DNA of 64,000 nucleotides from Aldehydirespirator sp028819505. Lineage in GTDB: Bacteria > Actinomycetota > Acidimicrobiia > Acidimicrobiales > Aldehydirespiratoraceae. The number at the start of each line of letters is the position of its first letter. Position 1 is the first letter of the stretch. A program made the translations under genes and the position numbers. Below, piece after piece: positions 1 to 7,554 of the stretch. The stretch lies in assembly GCA_965207755.1 (NCBI GenBank), contig OZ242297.1:372001-436000 (forward strand). Direction: 5' to 3'. Below the pieces are notes generated by a model. It was not told the origin of the DNA, searched no databases, and was given only the letters and a program-made list of their open reading frames with translations.

Positions 1-1
1 C

Positions 2-688
2 GGTCCCACCGTGGCCCCCTGCAACTGGTTCCAGACCCATGAGAACGCCATGGACCCGTACCACGTGTTCATCCTCCACAACGCCATCAGCGGCCACCAG
101 TTCGACCCGCGGCTGGAGATCTGGCCCCGCATCGACTGGCAGCGCCACCCCTGGGGCGTGACGGCCAGCCAGGACCGGGACCTGCCCGACGGGAACGTGC
201 TGCACCGGGTGACCGAGATCCGGGTCCCCACCATCAGGGTGATCCCCACGCCGACGCTCACCGTGGTGGGGAAGACCAACAACATGTCGTGGGCGGTGCC
301 CATCGACGACACCCACACCTGGGTGGTCTCGATGCTGCGCAAGCCCAAGGACCGTCCGGCCCAGGGCCTGCCTGCCTACGCCGACGGCAAGACCTGGTTC
401 GACCTCGACGACGAGGGCCATCAGCGCTATCCCGGCGACTACGAGACCCAGGTCGGCCAGGGGCCGATCACGCTGCACTCCACCGAGCGTCTCGCCTCCA
501 GCGACCGGGGAGTGTCGATGGTGAGGCGCCAGTTCCTCGACCAGGTCGGGGTGGTGGCCGACGGCGGCGACCCGGTGGGCGTCAGCTTCGATCCCGACGA
601 GCCGCCGGTCTCGCTTCAGGCCGGCAACTACGTGGTCACCTCCGGCGACGAGTCCCTCGCCACCGAGTACTCCTACGCGGACCAGTAG
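2..688 (+). CDS. Rieske-type ring-hydroxylating oxygenase, catalytic C-terminal part (partial)
   Basis: The 5' end lies outside the window, so the GTG at 11 is probably internal. The reading frame opens with CNWFQTHENAMDPYHVFILH, which matches the mononuclear-iron site of phthalate/vanillate-type oxygenase alpha subunits: a conserved Asn/Glu followed by Asp and two His in a D-x2-H-x4-H arrangement. The Rieske [2Fe-2S] domain would be upstream. The remaining 200 residues fit the family's substrate-binding helix-grip fold. The enzyme would add O2 to, or demethylate, an aromatic or related ring using electrons from a separate reductase, which is not seen here. The substrate cannot be told from the fragment. 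The stop at 686-688 is clean. Confidence 0.8.
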   Translation, partial: GPTVAPCNWFQTHENAMDPYHVFILHNAISGHQFDPRLEIWPRIDWQRHPWGVTASQDRDLPDGNVLHRVTEIRVPTIRVIPTPTLTVVGKTNNMSWAVPIDDTHTWVVSMLRKPKDRPAQGLPAYADGKTWFDLDDEGHQRYPGDYETQVGQGPITLHSTERLASSDRGVSMVRRQFLDQVGVVADGGDPVGVSFDPDEPPVSLQAGNYVVTSGDESLATEYSYADQ

Positions 689-784
689 GCCGACGGGCCT
701 GCGTGCGCCCCCGGCAGCAACCCCTGCGGCGGTGTCATCGCCCGGTCTCTTCGATTAGGACAAAGTATTGCCTCTGCCGGAAGT

Positions 785-1093
785 GTGCGGTCGTCGTACC
801 GATCTGCTTGGCTGTCGGCCGTGACCGAGGCTTCGCCGCTGCATTGGCACTGGGAGGAGGTGGTTCCCGGGCGGATTTCCGCAAGCGGAGACTTCGCGAA
901 GATGTTCAGGGGCGAACGGGTGAAGGCGCCAGGGGTGTTCGGCTCCGAATTGCTACAGGACGAGTCGGCGCTGCTCATGCGAGAGGCGGTGCAGAACTCC
1001 TGGGACGCGGCCCTCGAGACCCGCAAAGAAGCCGCATCCACCGAGGCCGGATTGCCAACTCCGATTCCCTTCGAGGTCCGCTTCCGATTGTTC
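785..1093 (+). pseudogene. N-terminal fragment of a GHKL/HSP90-like ATPase
   Basis: The frame from a GTG at 785 (or 821) reads FRGERVKAPGVFGSELLQDE and then LLMREAVQNSWDAALETR. The E-A-V-Q-N-S-W-D-A block is the N-box of the GHKL ATP-binding fold, as found at the start of large uncharacterised ATPases often met in defence islands. Homology-like sequence stops near FEVRFRLF at about 1093. From there the plus frame is only the antisense of the vapC remnant. The rest of the ATPase (normally several hundred residues) is absent, so this is a broken gene left by a deletion or recombination. The family call rests on one motif. Confidence 0.5.
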
Positions 1094-1210
1094 CGCCGCA
1101 GTGACGGCCGCGATTGCCGCGGTGTCGTCGTCGTCGATCATCGACTCGAGGTCGGCTCGGCCTCTCTCGCAGTCGATCAGGAAGGTCGTATCGAGCAGCA
1201 GCGCGCTCAT
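1091..1210 (-). pseudogene. VapC-like PIN toxin, N-terminal 40 residues only
   Basis: The ATG at 1208-1210 overlaps the antitoxin stop in an ATGA junction. The product begins MSALLLDTTFLIDCERG, where the first acidic PIN residue (D7 in LLLDTTFLID) is present, and continues to AAVTAAE at residue 40, the point where VapC proteins carry the next catalytic Glu. After this the frame runs into the antisense of the GHKL ATPase fragment and has no PIN features. The later catalytic Asp residues are lost, so a working RNase is not expected. Confidence 0.6.
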
Positions 1211-1449
1211 GGCCGCTGCTCGACCTGCGCCATACGACGCAGATCCAAGATGTCTGACATCCATTGGGTGTCGGGAACCGATCGGGCGAGAAGGTCCTTC
1301 ACCTCTCGGCCGGACCCGCTGGACAGCGGCACGATCCGCGCCACCGCTCGGCCGTGCCGTCTGACCGTGAAGAGCTCACCGTGATGCTCGACCGCGTCGA
1401 GCACTCGGGACAGTGAGCGGGCAGCCTCGGTGGCGGTGATGTCAGCCAT
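1207..1449 (-). CDS. Phd/YefM-type antitoxin, partner of the broken PIN toxin
   Basis: An 80-residue protein starting MADITATEAARSLSRVLDAV, followed by FTVRRHGRAVARIVP, the usual N-terminal DNA-binding and dimer fold of Phd/YefM antitoxins. The C-terminal part, which normally wraps the toxin, is present (DTQWMSDILDLRRMAQVEQ). It overlaps the toxin start by 4 bases. The gene looks intact while its toxin is truncated, so it is an orphan antitoxin. It could still bind its own promoter or neutralise related PIN toxins elsewhere. Confidence 0.7.
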   Translation of the reverse strand: MADITATEAARSLSRVLDAVEHHGELFTVRRHGRAVARIVPLSSGSGREVKDLLARSVPDTQWMSDILDLRRMAQVEQRP

Positions 1450-1470
1450 GACGTCAGATTATCAGATTCG
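1450..1470 (-). promoter_or_regulatory. Probable antitoxin promoter/operator, near-leaderless
   Basis: Reading on the minus strand, GATAAT (1463-1458) lies 8 bases before the ATG at 1449, so transcription would begin at or within a few bases of the start codon. The palindrome TGACGTCA overlaps the start, and the short repeat ATCTGATAATCTGA covers the -10 box, as expected for an autoregulated antitoxin operator. The -35 box is not clear. Confidence 0.35.
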
Positions 1471-1528
1471 ACTGACTGGGGACCCGTTCCGGTCGGGACA
1501 AGTTACGGCCCGCCCCGGTCAAGTCGCT

Positions 1529-2767
1529 TCAGTCGTGCCGCAACACTCGGGTCTGCTGGTCGGACGAGGCCACCAACCGGCCCCGGCGGTAGACCCTCCG
1601 AGACATCGGCGCGTCGGCCACCGCGCCCCGCAGCGACGGCGCGTCGATGGCCACCAGGTCGGCCGGGTCCCCGGGCTCGAAGTTCACCGGGGCCAGGCCC
1701 ATCACCTGCCGGGCGGTGTTGGAGACCATGCCGTAGGCGTCGGCCGGCAGGCGATGGCCGGCCATCACCATCAGCGCGGCGGTCTCCAGCGGGTCGCTGC
1801 GTCCGACCAGGTTGAACGGGTCCTGCACGTTGTCGGCCCCCGCGGCCACTGCCGCGCCCGCGTCGAGCAGCGCCTGCACCGCGGTGAGTCCCCTCGGGGT
1901 GGCCCTCGGGTCGTCCCGGCCCTGCAGGAACAGGTTGGTCTGGGGCAGGGTGATCACCGAGATGCCCGCCGCCGCGACCTCTGCGGCCACCGCGGCCTGC
2001 ACGTCGGGCGGCTGCATGCCCAGGCTCACGCAGTGGCTCGCGGCCACCGTCCCGTCGAAGCCCTTGTCGCTCACCTGGCGGGCCAGCTCCCGCAGCGTCA
2101 GCACCGAGGGGTCGAGCGTCTCGTCGGTGTGCAGGTCTATGTCGATGCCCGCCGACGTCGCCAACGAGAGCACGTCGGCGATGCATGCCGGCGGGTCGTC
2201 CTGGAGGTTCGGCACGCCCCCGACGAGGTCCACCCCGGCTTCCACAGCGGCTTCCAGCGCCCGGACGTTGGGGGCGCTGTCGGGCCCCGTCATGGGCCAG
2301 CCGGTCAGGGCCACCGTCTGGTAGTCGATCAGGCCCTCCATGGAGCGGGCGGCCTCCTGGACGGCCAGGACGCTGGAGACGCCGATGTCGGCCGTGACGT
2401 TGATGTGGGTGCGGACGGCCGTCACCCCGTGCACGAGCAGCAGCTCGAAGGCCTGGGTGGCCCGCTCCACCGTGCGCTCATGGGACAGCCGGCCCTTCTC
2501 GGCAGCCTCGAACCAGGCGTTGATGGCGCCCATGAGGTCGCCCTTGGGGTTGGGCACCTCATCGGCGGTCAGGGCCTTGTCGAGGTGGGCGTGGGGCTCC
2601 GCCATCGCCGGCAGCAGCAGCCATCCGCCAAGATCGTCCACCTCGCCTTCGTCCCCGGCCTCCGTCGAGCCCGCGGCGGCGACGCCGGCGATCGTGCCTT
2701 CGGCGGTGTCGATACGCACGTCCACGTGGCGTCCGTCGGCAAGCCGAACATTTCGCAGGACTCTCAC
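1529..2767 (-). CDS. Amidohydrolase, cytosine-deaminase-like
   Basis: A 412-residue metal-dependent hydrolase of the amidohydrolase superfamily. It has a short N-terminal beta part (MRVLRNVRLADGRHVDVRI), the metal motif EPHAHLDK at about 65-72, VRTHINV at about 124-130 and the later His (LHTDE, ASHCVSLG) and Asp (AAGADNVQDPF) ligands in the order seen in cytosine deaminase and N-isopropylammelide hydrolase. These enzymes deaminate or hydrolyse ring or amide C-N bonds in the cytoplasm. Start is GTG at 2765-2767. It stands alone between the toxin remnant and a CoA-transferase remnant, so its substrate cannot be inferred from context. Confidence 0.85.
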   Translation of the reverse strand: MRVLRNVRLADGRHVDVRIDTAEGTIAGVAAAGSTEAGDEGEVDDLGGWLLLPAMAEPHAHLDKALTADEVPNPKGDLMGAINAWFEAAEKGRLSHERTVERATQAFELLLVHGVTAVRTHINVTADIGVSSVLAVQEAARSMEGLIDYQTVALTGWPMTGPDSAPNVRALEAAVEAGVDLVGGVPNLQDDPPACIADVLSLATSAGIDIDLHTDETLDPSVLTLRELARQVSDKGFDGTVAASHCVSLGMQPPDVQAAVAAEVAAAGISVITLPQTNLFLQGRDDPRATPRGLTAVQALLDAGAAVAAGADNVQDPFNLVGRSDPLETAALMVMAGHRLPADAYGMVSNTARQVMGLAPVNFEPGDPADLVAIDAPSLRGAVADAPMSRRVYRRGRLVASSDQQTRVLRHD

Positions 2768-2888
2768 CAGTCGTCTCCTGTCGGCGTCTTCGGTGCTGGC
2801 CCGGGCAGCCCTCCCAGTCTCCCAGCAATGCTCGTCGAGGCCAAGGCGGCGAGCCGTCGGGCTGCGACCACGGGTCGGCGCCCCGGAG

Positions 2889-2990
2889 AACCGCCCGAAC
2901 GCTCTCGGCCAGCAGCATCGTCGCGGTCGGCCCGGCGATCACCTGCGTGAGGCCGATAACCCGTGTCCTCGCAAGCGGTCCCGTCGCCAT
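2889..2990 (-). pseudogene. CaiB/BaiF CoA-transferase N-terminal remnant
   Basis: Within the 378-base gap between the amidohydrolase and the alcohol dehydrogenase, the minus frame from 2990 reads RVIGLTQVIAGPTATMLLAE, the typical CaiB opening (compare LELGQVIAGTFGGTILADMG of the intact gene at 58.7 kb). The expected continuation (GADVIKVE) is absent and the frame becomes compositionally meaningless. I read it as the residue of a deleted CoA-transferase gene. Nothing else was recognised in the gap. Confidence 0.5.
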
Positions 2991-3145
2991 CGCCGCGCTC
3001 CTCGTCCGTGAACCTCCGATGCGAGTGGAACATGCTCACACATCCGGCGCGGGCGACGGCAGTCCCGCGGGGCGGGCGACCCGAGGCCCGCGGGGCCACA
3101 GCGGGCGCGCTAGCGTCGCGGTTCCGAGTCCCCGGGAGGTGCCGC

Positions 3146-4264
3146 GTGAAGACCAGGGCAGCCGTGCTGCGCGAGACCAACGCCGACTGGAGCGTCGAGG
3201 AGATCGAGCTCGACGGGCCCGGACCCCGGGAGGTGCTGGTGAAGACCACTGCCGCCGGGATGTGCCACTCCGACGAGCACGCCCGCAACGGCGCCATGCC
3301 GGTGCCGCTGCCCATCGTGGGCGGCCACGAGGGCGCGGGCGTGGTGGTCGAGGTGGGCGAGGGCGTGGCCGAACTGGCCGTCGGCGACCACATCTCGGCC
3401 TCGTTCGTGCCGTCGTGCGGCCGCTGCCGCTGGTGCGCCGACGGCCAGCAGCACCTGTGCGACCTCGGCATGCACCTGCTCGCCCCCGGCATGATGCCGC
3501 CCGCGGGAGGGTTCCGCCACCACGACGGCGGCGGCAACGACCTCACCCCCATGCTGAAGCTGGGCACCTTCAGCGAGCACATGGTGGTGAGCGTCGACTC
3601 CGCGGTGAAGGTCGACCCCGACGTGCCCGCGGCCGTCGCCGCGCTGGTGAGCTGCGGGGTGACCACCGGCTTCGGGTCGGTGGCCAACCGGGCCGACGTC
3701 CGGCCCGGCGACACGGTGGTGGTGGTGGGCTGCGGCGGGCTCGGCAGCGCCGCCCTGCAGGCGGCCAAGATCGCCGGGGCGTCCAACATCGTGGCCGTCG
3801 ACCCGGCCGAGTCCAAGCGGGAGGCGGCCGGCAAGTTCGGCGCCACCCACACCGCCGAGTCGATGGAGGCGGCCGCCGAGACGGTCGGGCTCATCACCGG
3901 CGGCGTGATGGCCGACAGCGTCGTGCTCACCCCAGGCGTGATGAGCGGCGAGATGCTGGCCCCGGCCCAGTTCCTGGTCCGCAAGGGCGGCACGGTGGTG
4001 GTGGCCGCGGTCGCGCCGCTGGAGCAGATGGACGTGAAGTTCAACCTGTTCGAGTTCGCCATGCTGAACAAGCAGCTCAGGGGCTCGATGTTCGGTTCGG
4101 CCAGCCCCCGCTCGGAGATCCCGCACCTGCTGTCGCTCTACACCCAGGGGCAGCTCGACCTCGACAGCTTCGTGAGCGCCACCTACTCGCTGGACGACGT
4201 GAACGAGGGCTACCGGGACCTGCGCGAGGGCCGCAACATCAGGGGTGTCATCGCCTTTGACTGA
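3146..4264 (+). CDS. NDMA-dependent alcohol dehydrogenase (zinc MDR family, TIGR03989-like)
   Basis: A 372-residue zinc-dependent medium-chain dehydrogenase. The start is taken as the GTG at 3146, which follows GGGAGGT with good spacing and gives the family's N-terminus VKTRAAVLRETNADWSVEE; the upstream extension is not protein-like. Catalytic zinc ligands are in GMCHSDEH and VGGHEGAG. The structural zinc cluster is CGRCRWCADGQQHLC. The Rossmann motif is VVVGCGGLGSAALQAAKIAG. The tail NIRGVIAFD is also typical. Members hold a tightly bound NAD and oxidise alcohols or formaldehyde-type substrates, being assayed with N,N-dimethyl-4-nitrosoaniline; the natural electron acceptor in actinobacteria is mycofactocin, for which no genes are seen here. 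Its last codons are duplicated just downstream. Confidence 0.9.
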   Translation: MKTRAAVLRETNADWSVEEIELDGPGPREVLVKTTAAGMCHSDEHARNGAMPVPLPIVGGHEGAGVVVEVGEGVAELAVGDHISASFVPSCGRCRWCADGQQHLCDLGMHLLAPGMMPPAGGFRHHDGGGNDLTPMLKLGTFSEHMVVSVDSAVKVDPDVPAAVAALVSCGVTTGFGSVANRADVRPGDTVVVVGCGGLGSAALQAAKIAGASNIVAVDPAESKREAAGKFGATHTAESMEAAAETVGLITGGVMADSVVLTPGVMSGEMLAPAQFLVRKGGTVVVAAVAPLEQMDVKFNLFEFAMLNKQLRGSMFGSASPRSEIPHLLSLYTQGQLDLDSFVSATYSLDDVNEGYRDLREGRNIRGVIAFD

Positions 4265-4353
4265 GGAGGGCCGCGCCGATGCTGCGGTTCGAGGCGTGCG
4301 GCGCCCGCACCACAGGAGGTGTCATCGCCTTTGACTGAGGAGGGCCGCGCCGA
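4244..4353 (+). repeat. 36-bp direct repeat covering the 3' end of the dehydrogenase gene
   Basis: Positions 4244-4279 and 4318-4353 are identical (36 bases, 74 bases apart). The unit begins GGTGTCATCGCCTTTGACTG and contains the last codons and stop of the dehydrogenase plus GAGGAGGGCCGCGCC. The second copy is non-coding. It marks a small local duplication or a recombination scar. Confidence 0.9.
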
Positions 4354-4503
4354 CGGGCTCCGGCCGCCGGCGGGGGAACGGGTGACCGGGGCGAATCGGC
4401 GGCCGGGGACTCCCGAAACGGCCTCCGCCGCTGCCAGTTCACCGGCGGTATCGGCGGCTGCGGTCGCCGGGTCGCGGGCAGTCGGGATGTCGCGAGCGCC
4501 GCG

Positions 4504-5550
4504 ATGACGGGCGGCCTGGCCGGCTTGGTCGACGAGGTCGCGGCGGCCGTGGTGGGCCGCCGGCGCGAGGTCGAGTTGGTGGTGGCCGCGGCCGGCGCGG
4601 GTCGCCACCTGCTGCTGGAGGGCCCGCCCGGCACCGGCAAGACCACCCTGCTGCGGGCCCTGGCCGCGGCGATGGACGTCCCGCTGGTCACCGTCGAGGG
4701 CAACGCCGAGCTGACCCCGGCCCGGCTCGCCGGACAGTACGACCCGGCCCGGGTGCTGGCCGAGGGCTACACCGGCGACGCATTCGTGCCCGGCCCGCTC
4801 CTGGAGGCGATGCAGACCGGGGCGCTGCTCTACGTCGAGGAACTCAACCGGGTGCCCGAGGAGACCGTCAACCTCCTCATCGGGGTGATGTCGGAGGGCG
4901 AGATCCACCTCCCCCGGATGGGCCGTGTCGCCGCCGCCTGCCGGTTCCGGCTGGTGGCCGCCATGAACCCGTACGACACGGTGGGGACGTCGCGGCTGTC
5001 CAGCGCGGTGTACGACCGCATCTGCCGGGTCGCTATGGGCTACCAGGACGAGCGCGACGAGCGTGAGATCGTCGAGTCGCGGGCCCGGGGTCTGCCCGGC
5101 GCCGGCGAGGCGGCCACCGGGGCGGCCGCCGAGACATCCAGCACGACGTCGGCGCAGACGCCCGGTCCTCCCGGCGCCGGCGAGGCGGCCGCCCGCACCG
5201 TGGCCCGTGCCGTGGCCGTGACCCGGGCGACCCGCACCCACCGGGACGTGCGGATGGGATCGTCGGTGCGGGGGGCGATGGACCTCTGCGACGTGGCCGT
5301 CCGCCTCAGCGGGCTGCGAGACCGGCCTCTCGACGATCCCGGCGTGGGGCTCGACGCCGCCCTGATGGCCCTGACCGGCCGGATCCGGCTCCACGAGGGA
5401 GGCGACCGCACCCCCGAGGCCATCGTGCGGGAGCTGTGGGAAGAGGCGCTCGCCGCCGAGCAGCGCAGCGACGGCCCGCCGCCCGAGACCCTGGTGCCTT
5501 CGGCGGAAAAAGTGCCGGCCCCCGGAGGGGCGACCGGCACAGGGGCCTAG
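4504..5550 (+). CDS. MoxR-family AAA+ ATPase
   Basis: A 348-residue AAA+ ATPase: Walker A GPPGTGKT at about 40-47, Walker B LLYVEELNR at about 108-116, sensor-1 region AAMNPYDTVGTSRL and the lid domain with RTHRDVRMGSSVRGAMDL. MoxR proteins act as chaperones that load cofactors or metals onto partners and are usually paired with a von Willebrand A protein, as here (5595-6473). An Ala/Gly/Pro/Ser-rich insert with two PGAGEAA copies (about residues 197-228) breaks the lid region and is not a family feature. The ATG at 4504 begins 239 bases after the dehydrogenase; that gap holds only the second copy of the direct repeat. Confidence 0.85.
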   Translation: MTGGLAGLVDEVAAAVVGRRREVELVVAAAGAGRHLLLEGPPGTGKTTLLRALAAAMDVPLVTVEGNAELTPARLAGQYDPARVLAEGYTGDAFVPGPLLEAMQTGALLYVEELNRVPEETVNLLIGVMSEGEIHLPRMGRVAAACRFRLVAAMNPYDTVGTSRLSSAVYDRICRVAMGYQDERDEREIVESRARGLPGAGEAATGAAAETSSTTSAQTPGPPGAGEAAARTVARAVAVTRATRTHRDVRMGSSVRGAMDLCDVAVRLSGLRDRPLDDPGVGLDAALMALTGRIRLHEGGDRTPEAIVRELWEEALAAEQRSDGPPPETLVPSAEKVPAPGGATGTGA

Positions 5551-5594
5551 TCCTCGAAGGGTTCAGGGCCCGGGAGGCGCTGGAAGCCGAGCGG

Positions 5595-6473
5595 GTGCGC
5601 ACCACGCCCCGAGGCCACTACGAGGGCCAGCCCGGCTTCCGGCTGCTGAGCCCCGAGACCGGGACCCTGGATGCGGCCGAGGTGGCCGCGCAGGCCTCGG
5701 CCGACCCCGACCAGACCCTGGCGCTGCTGGCCGACATGGCCGCCGCCGCCGACCGCAGGATGGCCGCGCTGGCGGCGCGGCTGGCGGGCCGGCTGGCGCT
5801 CGACCTGGCCCGGGCCGGAGCGGCCTCGGCGGGCGGCGTGGGCCGCCTCGAGCCCGGACGGGCCGATCGCTGCACCGGCGACATCGACATCGACCGCAGC
5901 CTCGACGGCCTGATCGAGGCCAGAGCGGCGGGCCGCCCTGCCGCGTTGGACGAGCTGTGGGTGCAGCGCTGGCAGCGTCCCGCCACCGCGATCGCCCTCG
6001 TCGTGGACCGCTCGGGGTCGATGGGCGGGCCCAGGCTGGCCGCGGCCGCGGTGGCTGCCGCGGCCTGCGCCCTGCGAGCGCCGCAGCAGTGGTCGGCGCT
6101 GGCCTTCGGCGACCGGGTGGTGGCCATCAAGTCAGCCGACCGCGACCGTCCGGCGCCGGCGGTGGTGGACGACGTGCTGCGGCTGCGGGGCTACGGAACC
6201 ACCGACCTTGCGGCCGCCCTCGACGCGGCCCGGGCCCAGCTGGCCCGCTGCACGGCCCGGCGGCGGGTGGCGGTGCTGCTGTCGGACTGCCGGGCCACCG
6301 CCGGGGGCGATCCTTTGGCCGCGGCCCGCCGGCTCGACGAGCTGTGCGTGATCGCGCCGGCCGGCGACGCGGCCGACGCAGAGGCCTTCGCCGAGACCGC
6401 CGGCGCCCGGTTCGCGGCCATCGTCGGCCCCCGATCGATCCCCCGAGCGATCGCCACCGTCCTGCAGGGCTAG
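5595..6473 (+). CDS. VWA-domain protein, partner of the MoxR ATPase
   Basis: A cytoplasmic von Willebrand factor A protein (CoxE-like). The metal-ion-dependent adhesion site is complete: ALVVDRSGSMGG (DxSxS), the Thr in RLRGYGTTDLAAAL and the Asp in VAVLLSDCRAT. The N-terminal half is Ala-rich and helical, with LDELWVQRWQRPAT just before the VWA fold. The start is uncertain: I use GTG 5595, 45 bases after the ATPase stop. The open frame reaches a GTG at 5436, but that would overlap the ATPase by over 100 bases. With MoxR it probably forms a metal- or cofactor-insertion machine, but no obvious client such as a CO dehydrogenase is nearby. Confidence 0.8.
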   Translation: MRTTPRGHYEGQPGFRLLSPETGTLDAAEVAAQASADPDQTLALLADMAAAADRRMAALAARLAGRLALDLARAGAASAGGVGRLEPGRADRCTGDIDIDRSLDGLIEARAAGRPAALDELWVQRWQRPATAIALVVDRSGSMGGPRLAAAAVAAAACALRAPQQWSALAFGDRVVAIKSADRDRPAPAVVDDVLRLRGYGTTDLAAALDAARAQLARCTARRRVAVLLSDCRATAGGDPLAAARRLDELCVIAPAGDAADAEAFAETAGARFAAIVGPRSIPRAIATVLQG

Positions 6474-6480
6474 TCGTCCC

Positions 6481-6575
6481 GACTCGCAAGCCTCATTCGG
6501 TTTGTTCAGTCCTCCGCGGGAATCTCGGGTTGGTTCTGCACGCTCAGTCCACAAGACATCACCGAGAAATCTGGT
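6481..6575 (+). repeat. Dispersed repeat A, copy 1
   Basis: About 90 bases starting 8 bases after the VWA stop are closely similar to 59964-60056. The best conserved parts are GGAATCTCGGGTTGGTTCTG and ACCGAGAAATCTGG, joined by CGCTCA and TCCACAA. Both copies lie directly downstream of a plus-strand gene and have the same orientation. No clear hairpin or reading frame explains it. It may be a 3'-UTR element, a small RNA or the end of a mobile element. Confidence 0.8.
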
Positions 6576-6697
6576 GTCCCGTCGCAGGATGCGGGCCCGG
6601 TCTCGTCCTCGCAAGCCAGCACCTCGAGGGTGGGTCGTTGCGTGCCGGGCTTTGTCCCATGTAGCGTACGCCACCCAGGATGTTCCGAGGAGGCCTC

Positions 6698-6739
6698 ATG
6701 AGAATCCTCCCGCGTGATGACACGTGGTTGACGAAGTAG
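6698..6739 (+). CDS. Possible 13-residue leader peptide ahead of the TIGR04255-type gene
   Basis: A strong Shine-Dalgarno sequence (GAGGAGG, 6686-6692) stands 5 bases before ATG 6698. That ATG opens a 13-codon frame, MRILPRDDTWLTK, ending at 6739. The next gene begins at GTG 6724 inside this frame in another phase and has no good ribosome site of its own. Translational coupling through the short frame would explain this layout. Alternatively, a sequencing or natural frameshift separates the ribosome site from the true start. Confidence 0.35.
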   Translation: MRILPRDDTWLTK

Positions 6740-7554
6740 CACTCCCCGAATACGAAAGACCTCCGGTTGTCGAGGTGGCGCTGGCTATCGAGTTCGAGCA
6801 AGCCATCGGCGTCCGAACGCTGGACTTCGGGCAACTTGCTGCCGCGTGGGTGGATTCCCTGCCGGTGGCTGACGAGCGGCGTCCGCTGCCGCGCATGGAA
6901 TGGCCTGACGACGACTTGGTAGACGACCTTGTGGAAGCGCTGTTCGATGACGAGGAGCCGATCGTACCCCCTCGCCTGTGGCTGGAGAACGATGTGGGCG
7001 ATCAGGTCGTTCAGATTCAGCGAGACAGGCTGGTCGTGAACTGGCGCAAGGAAGGGTCCGGCGACTATCCCCGGTACAAGATCGTACGCGACCGGCTGCA
7101 GGACGCATGGCGGCGGTTGATCCAGGTCTGTAACGACCTCAACCAGGACGCACCTGTACCGAACCTGTGCGAAATCCAATACATCAACAACATTGGTATA
7201 GACGAGGGCTGGAAGTCGCCACAGGATACGGCAAAGCTGATTACCTCTTGGCAGGGCGTAGACGATGAAGGCTACATACCTTCAAATCACCTGTGTCAAT
7301 TCAGTTTGCATTGTCACTTCCCTGAGGATCGAGAGGGATGGCTGAACATCGATGGCTGGACAACATCTGCCCCCGCCGGTAATGACGCTGATTCGATGAG
7401 AATGGTGTTGAACTTGACCTCGCGCGGGCATGCACTATCCAAGGATCTGGTGAGCGCGCTGGACTTCTTCGATACGGCACATGTTTGGATCGTCCGAGGG
7501 TTCACGGCAATCACCACTCCTAGAGCGCACGATACTTGGGGACGCTTGCAGTGA
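6724..7554 (+). CDS. TIGR04255-family protein (function unknown), cassette gene 1
   Basis: A 276-residue protein. PEYERPPVVEVALAIEFEQA at the N-terminus, YPRYKIVRDRLQDAWRRL in the middle and FTAITTPRAHDTWGRLQ at the C-terminus match the pattern of the sporadically distributed TIGR04255 family, recognised from memory. No catalytic motif, signal peptide or membrane segment is visible, so it is probably soluble. It overlaps the next gene by GTGA, so the two are translated together. The AT content rises within and after this gene compared with the flanking DNA, which suggests acquisition by transfer. Start GTG 6724 is the first possible, because an in-frame stop lies at 6718. Confidence 0.7.
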   Translation: MVDEVALPEYERPPVVEVALAIEFEQAIGVRTLDFGQLAAAWVDSLPVADERRPLPRMEWPDDDLVDDLVEALFDDEEPIVPPRLWLENDVGDQVVQIQRDRLVVNWRKEGSGDYPRYKIVRDRLQDAWRRLIQVCNDLNQDAPVPNLCEIQYINNIGIDEGWKSPQDTAKLITSWQGVDDEGYIPSNHLCQFSLHCHFPEDREGWLNIDGWTTSAPAGNDADSMRMVLNLTSRGHALSKDLVSALDFFDTAHVWIVRGFTAITTPRAHDTWGRLQ

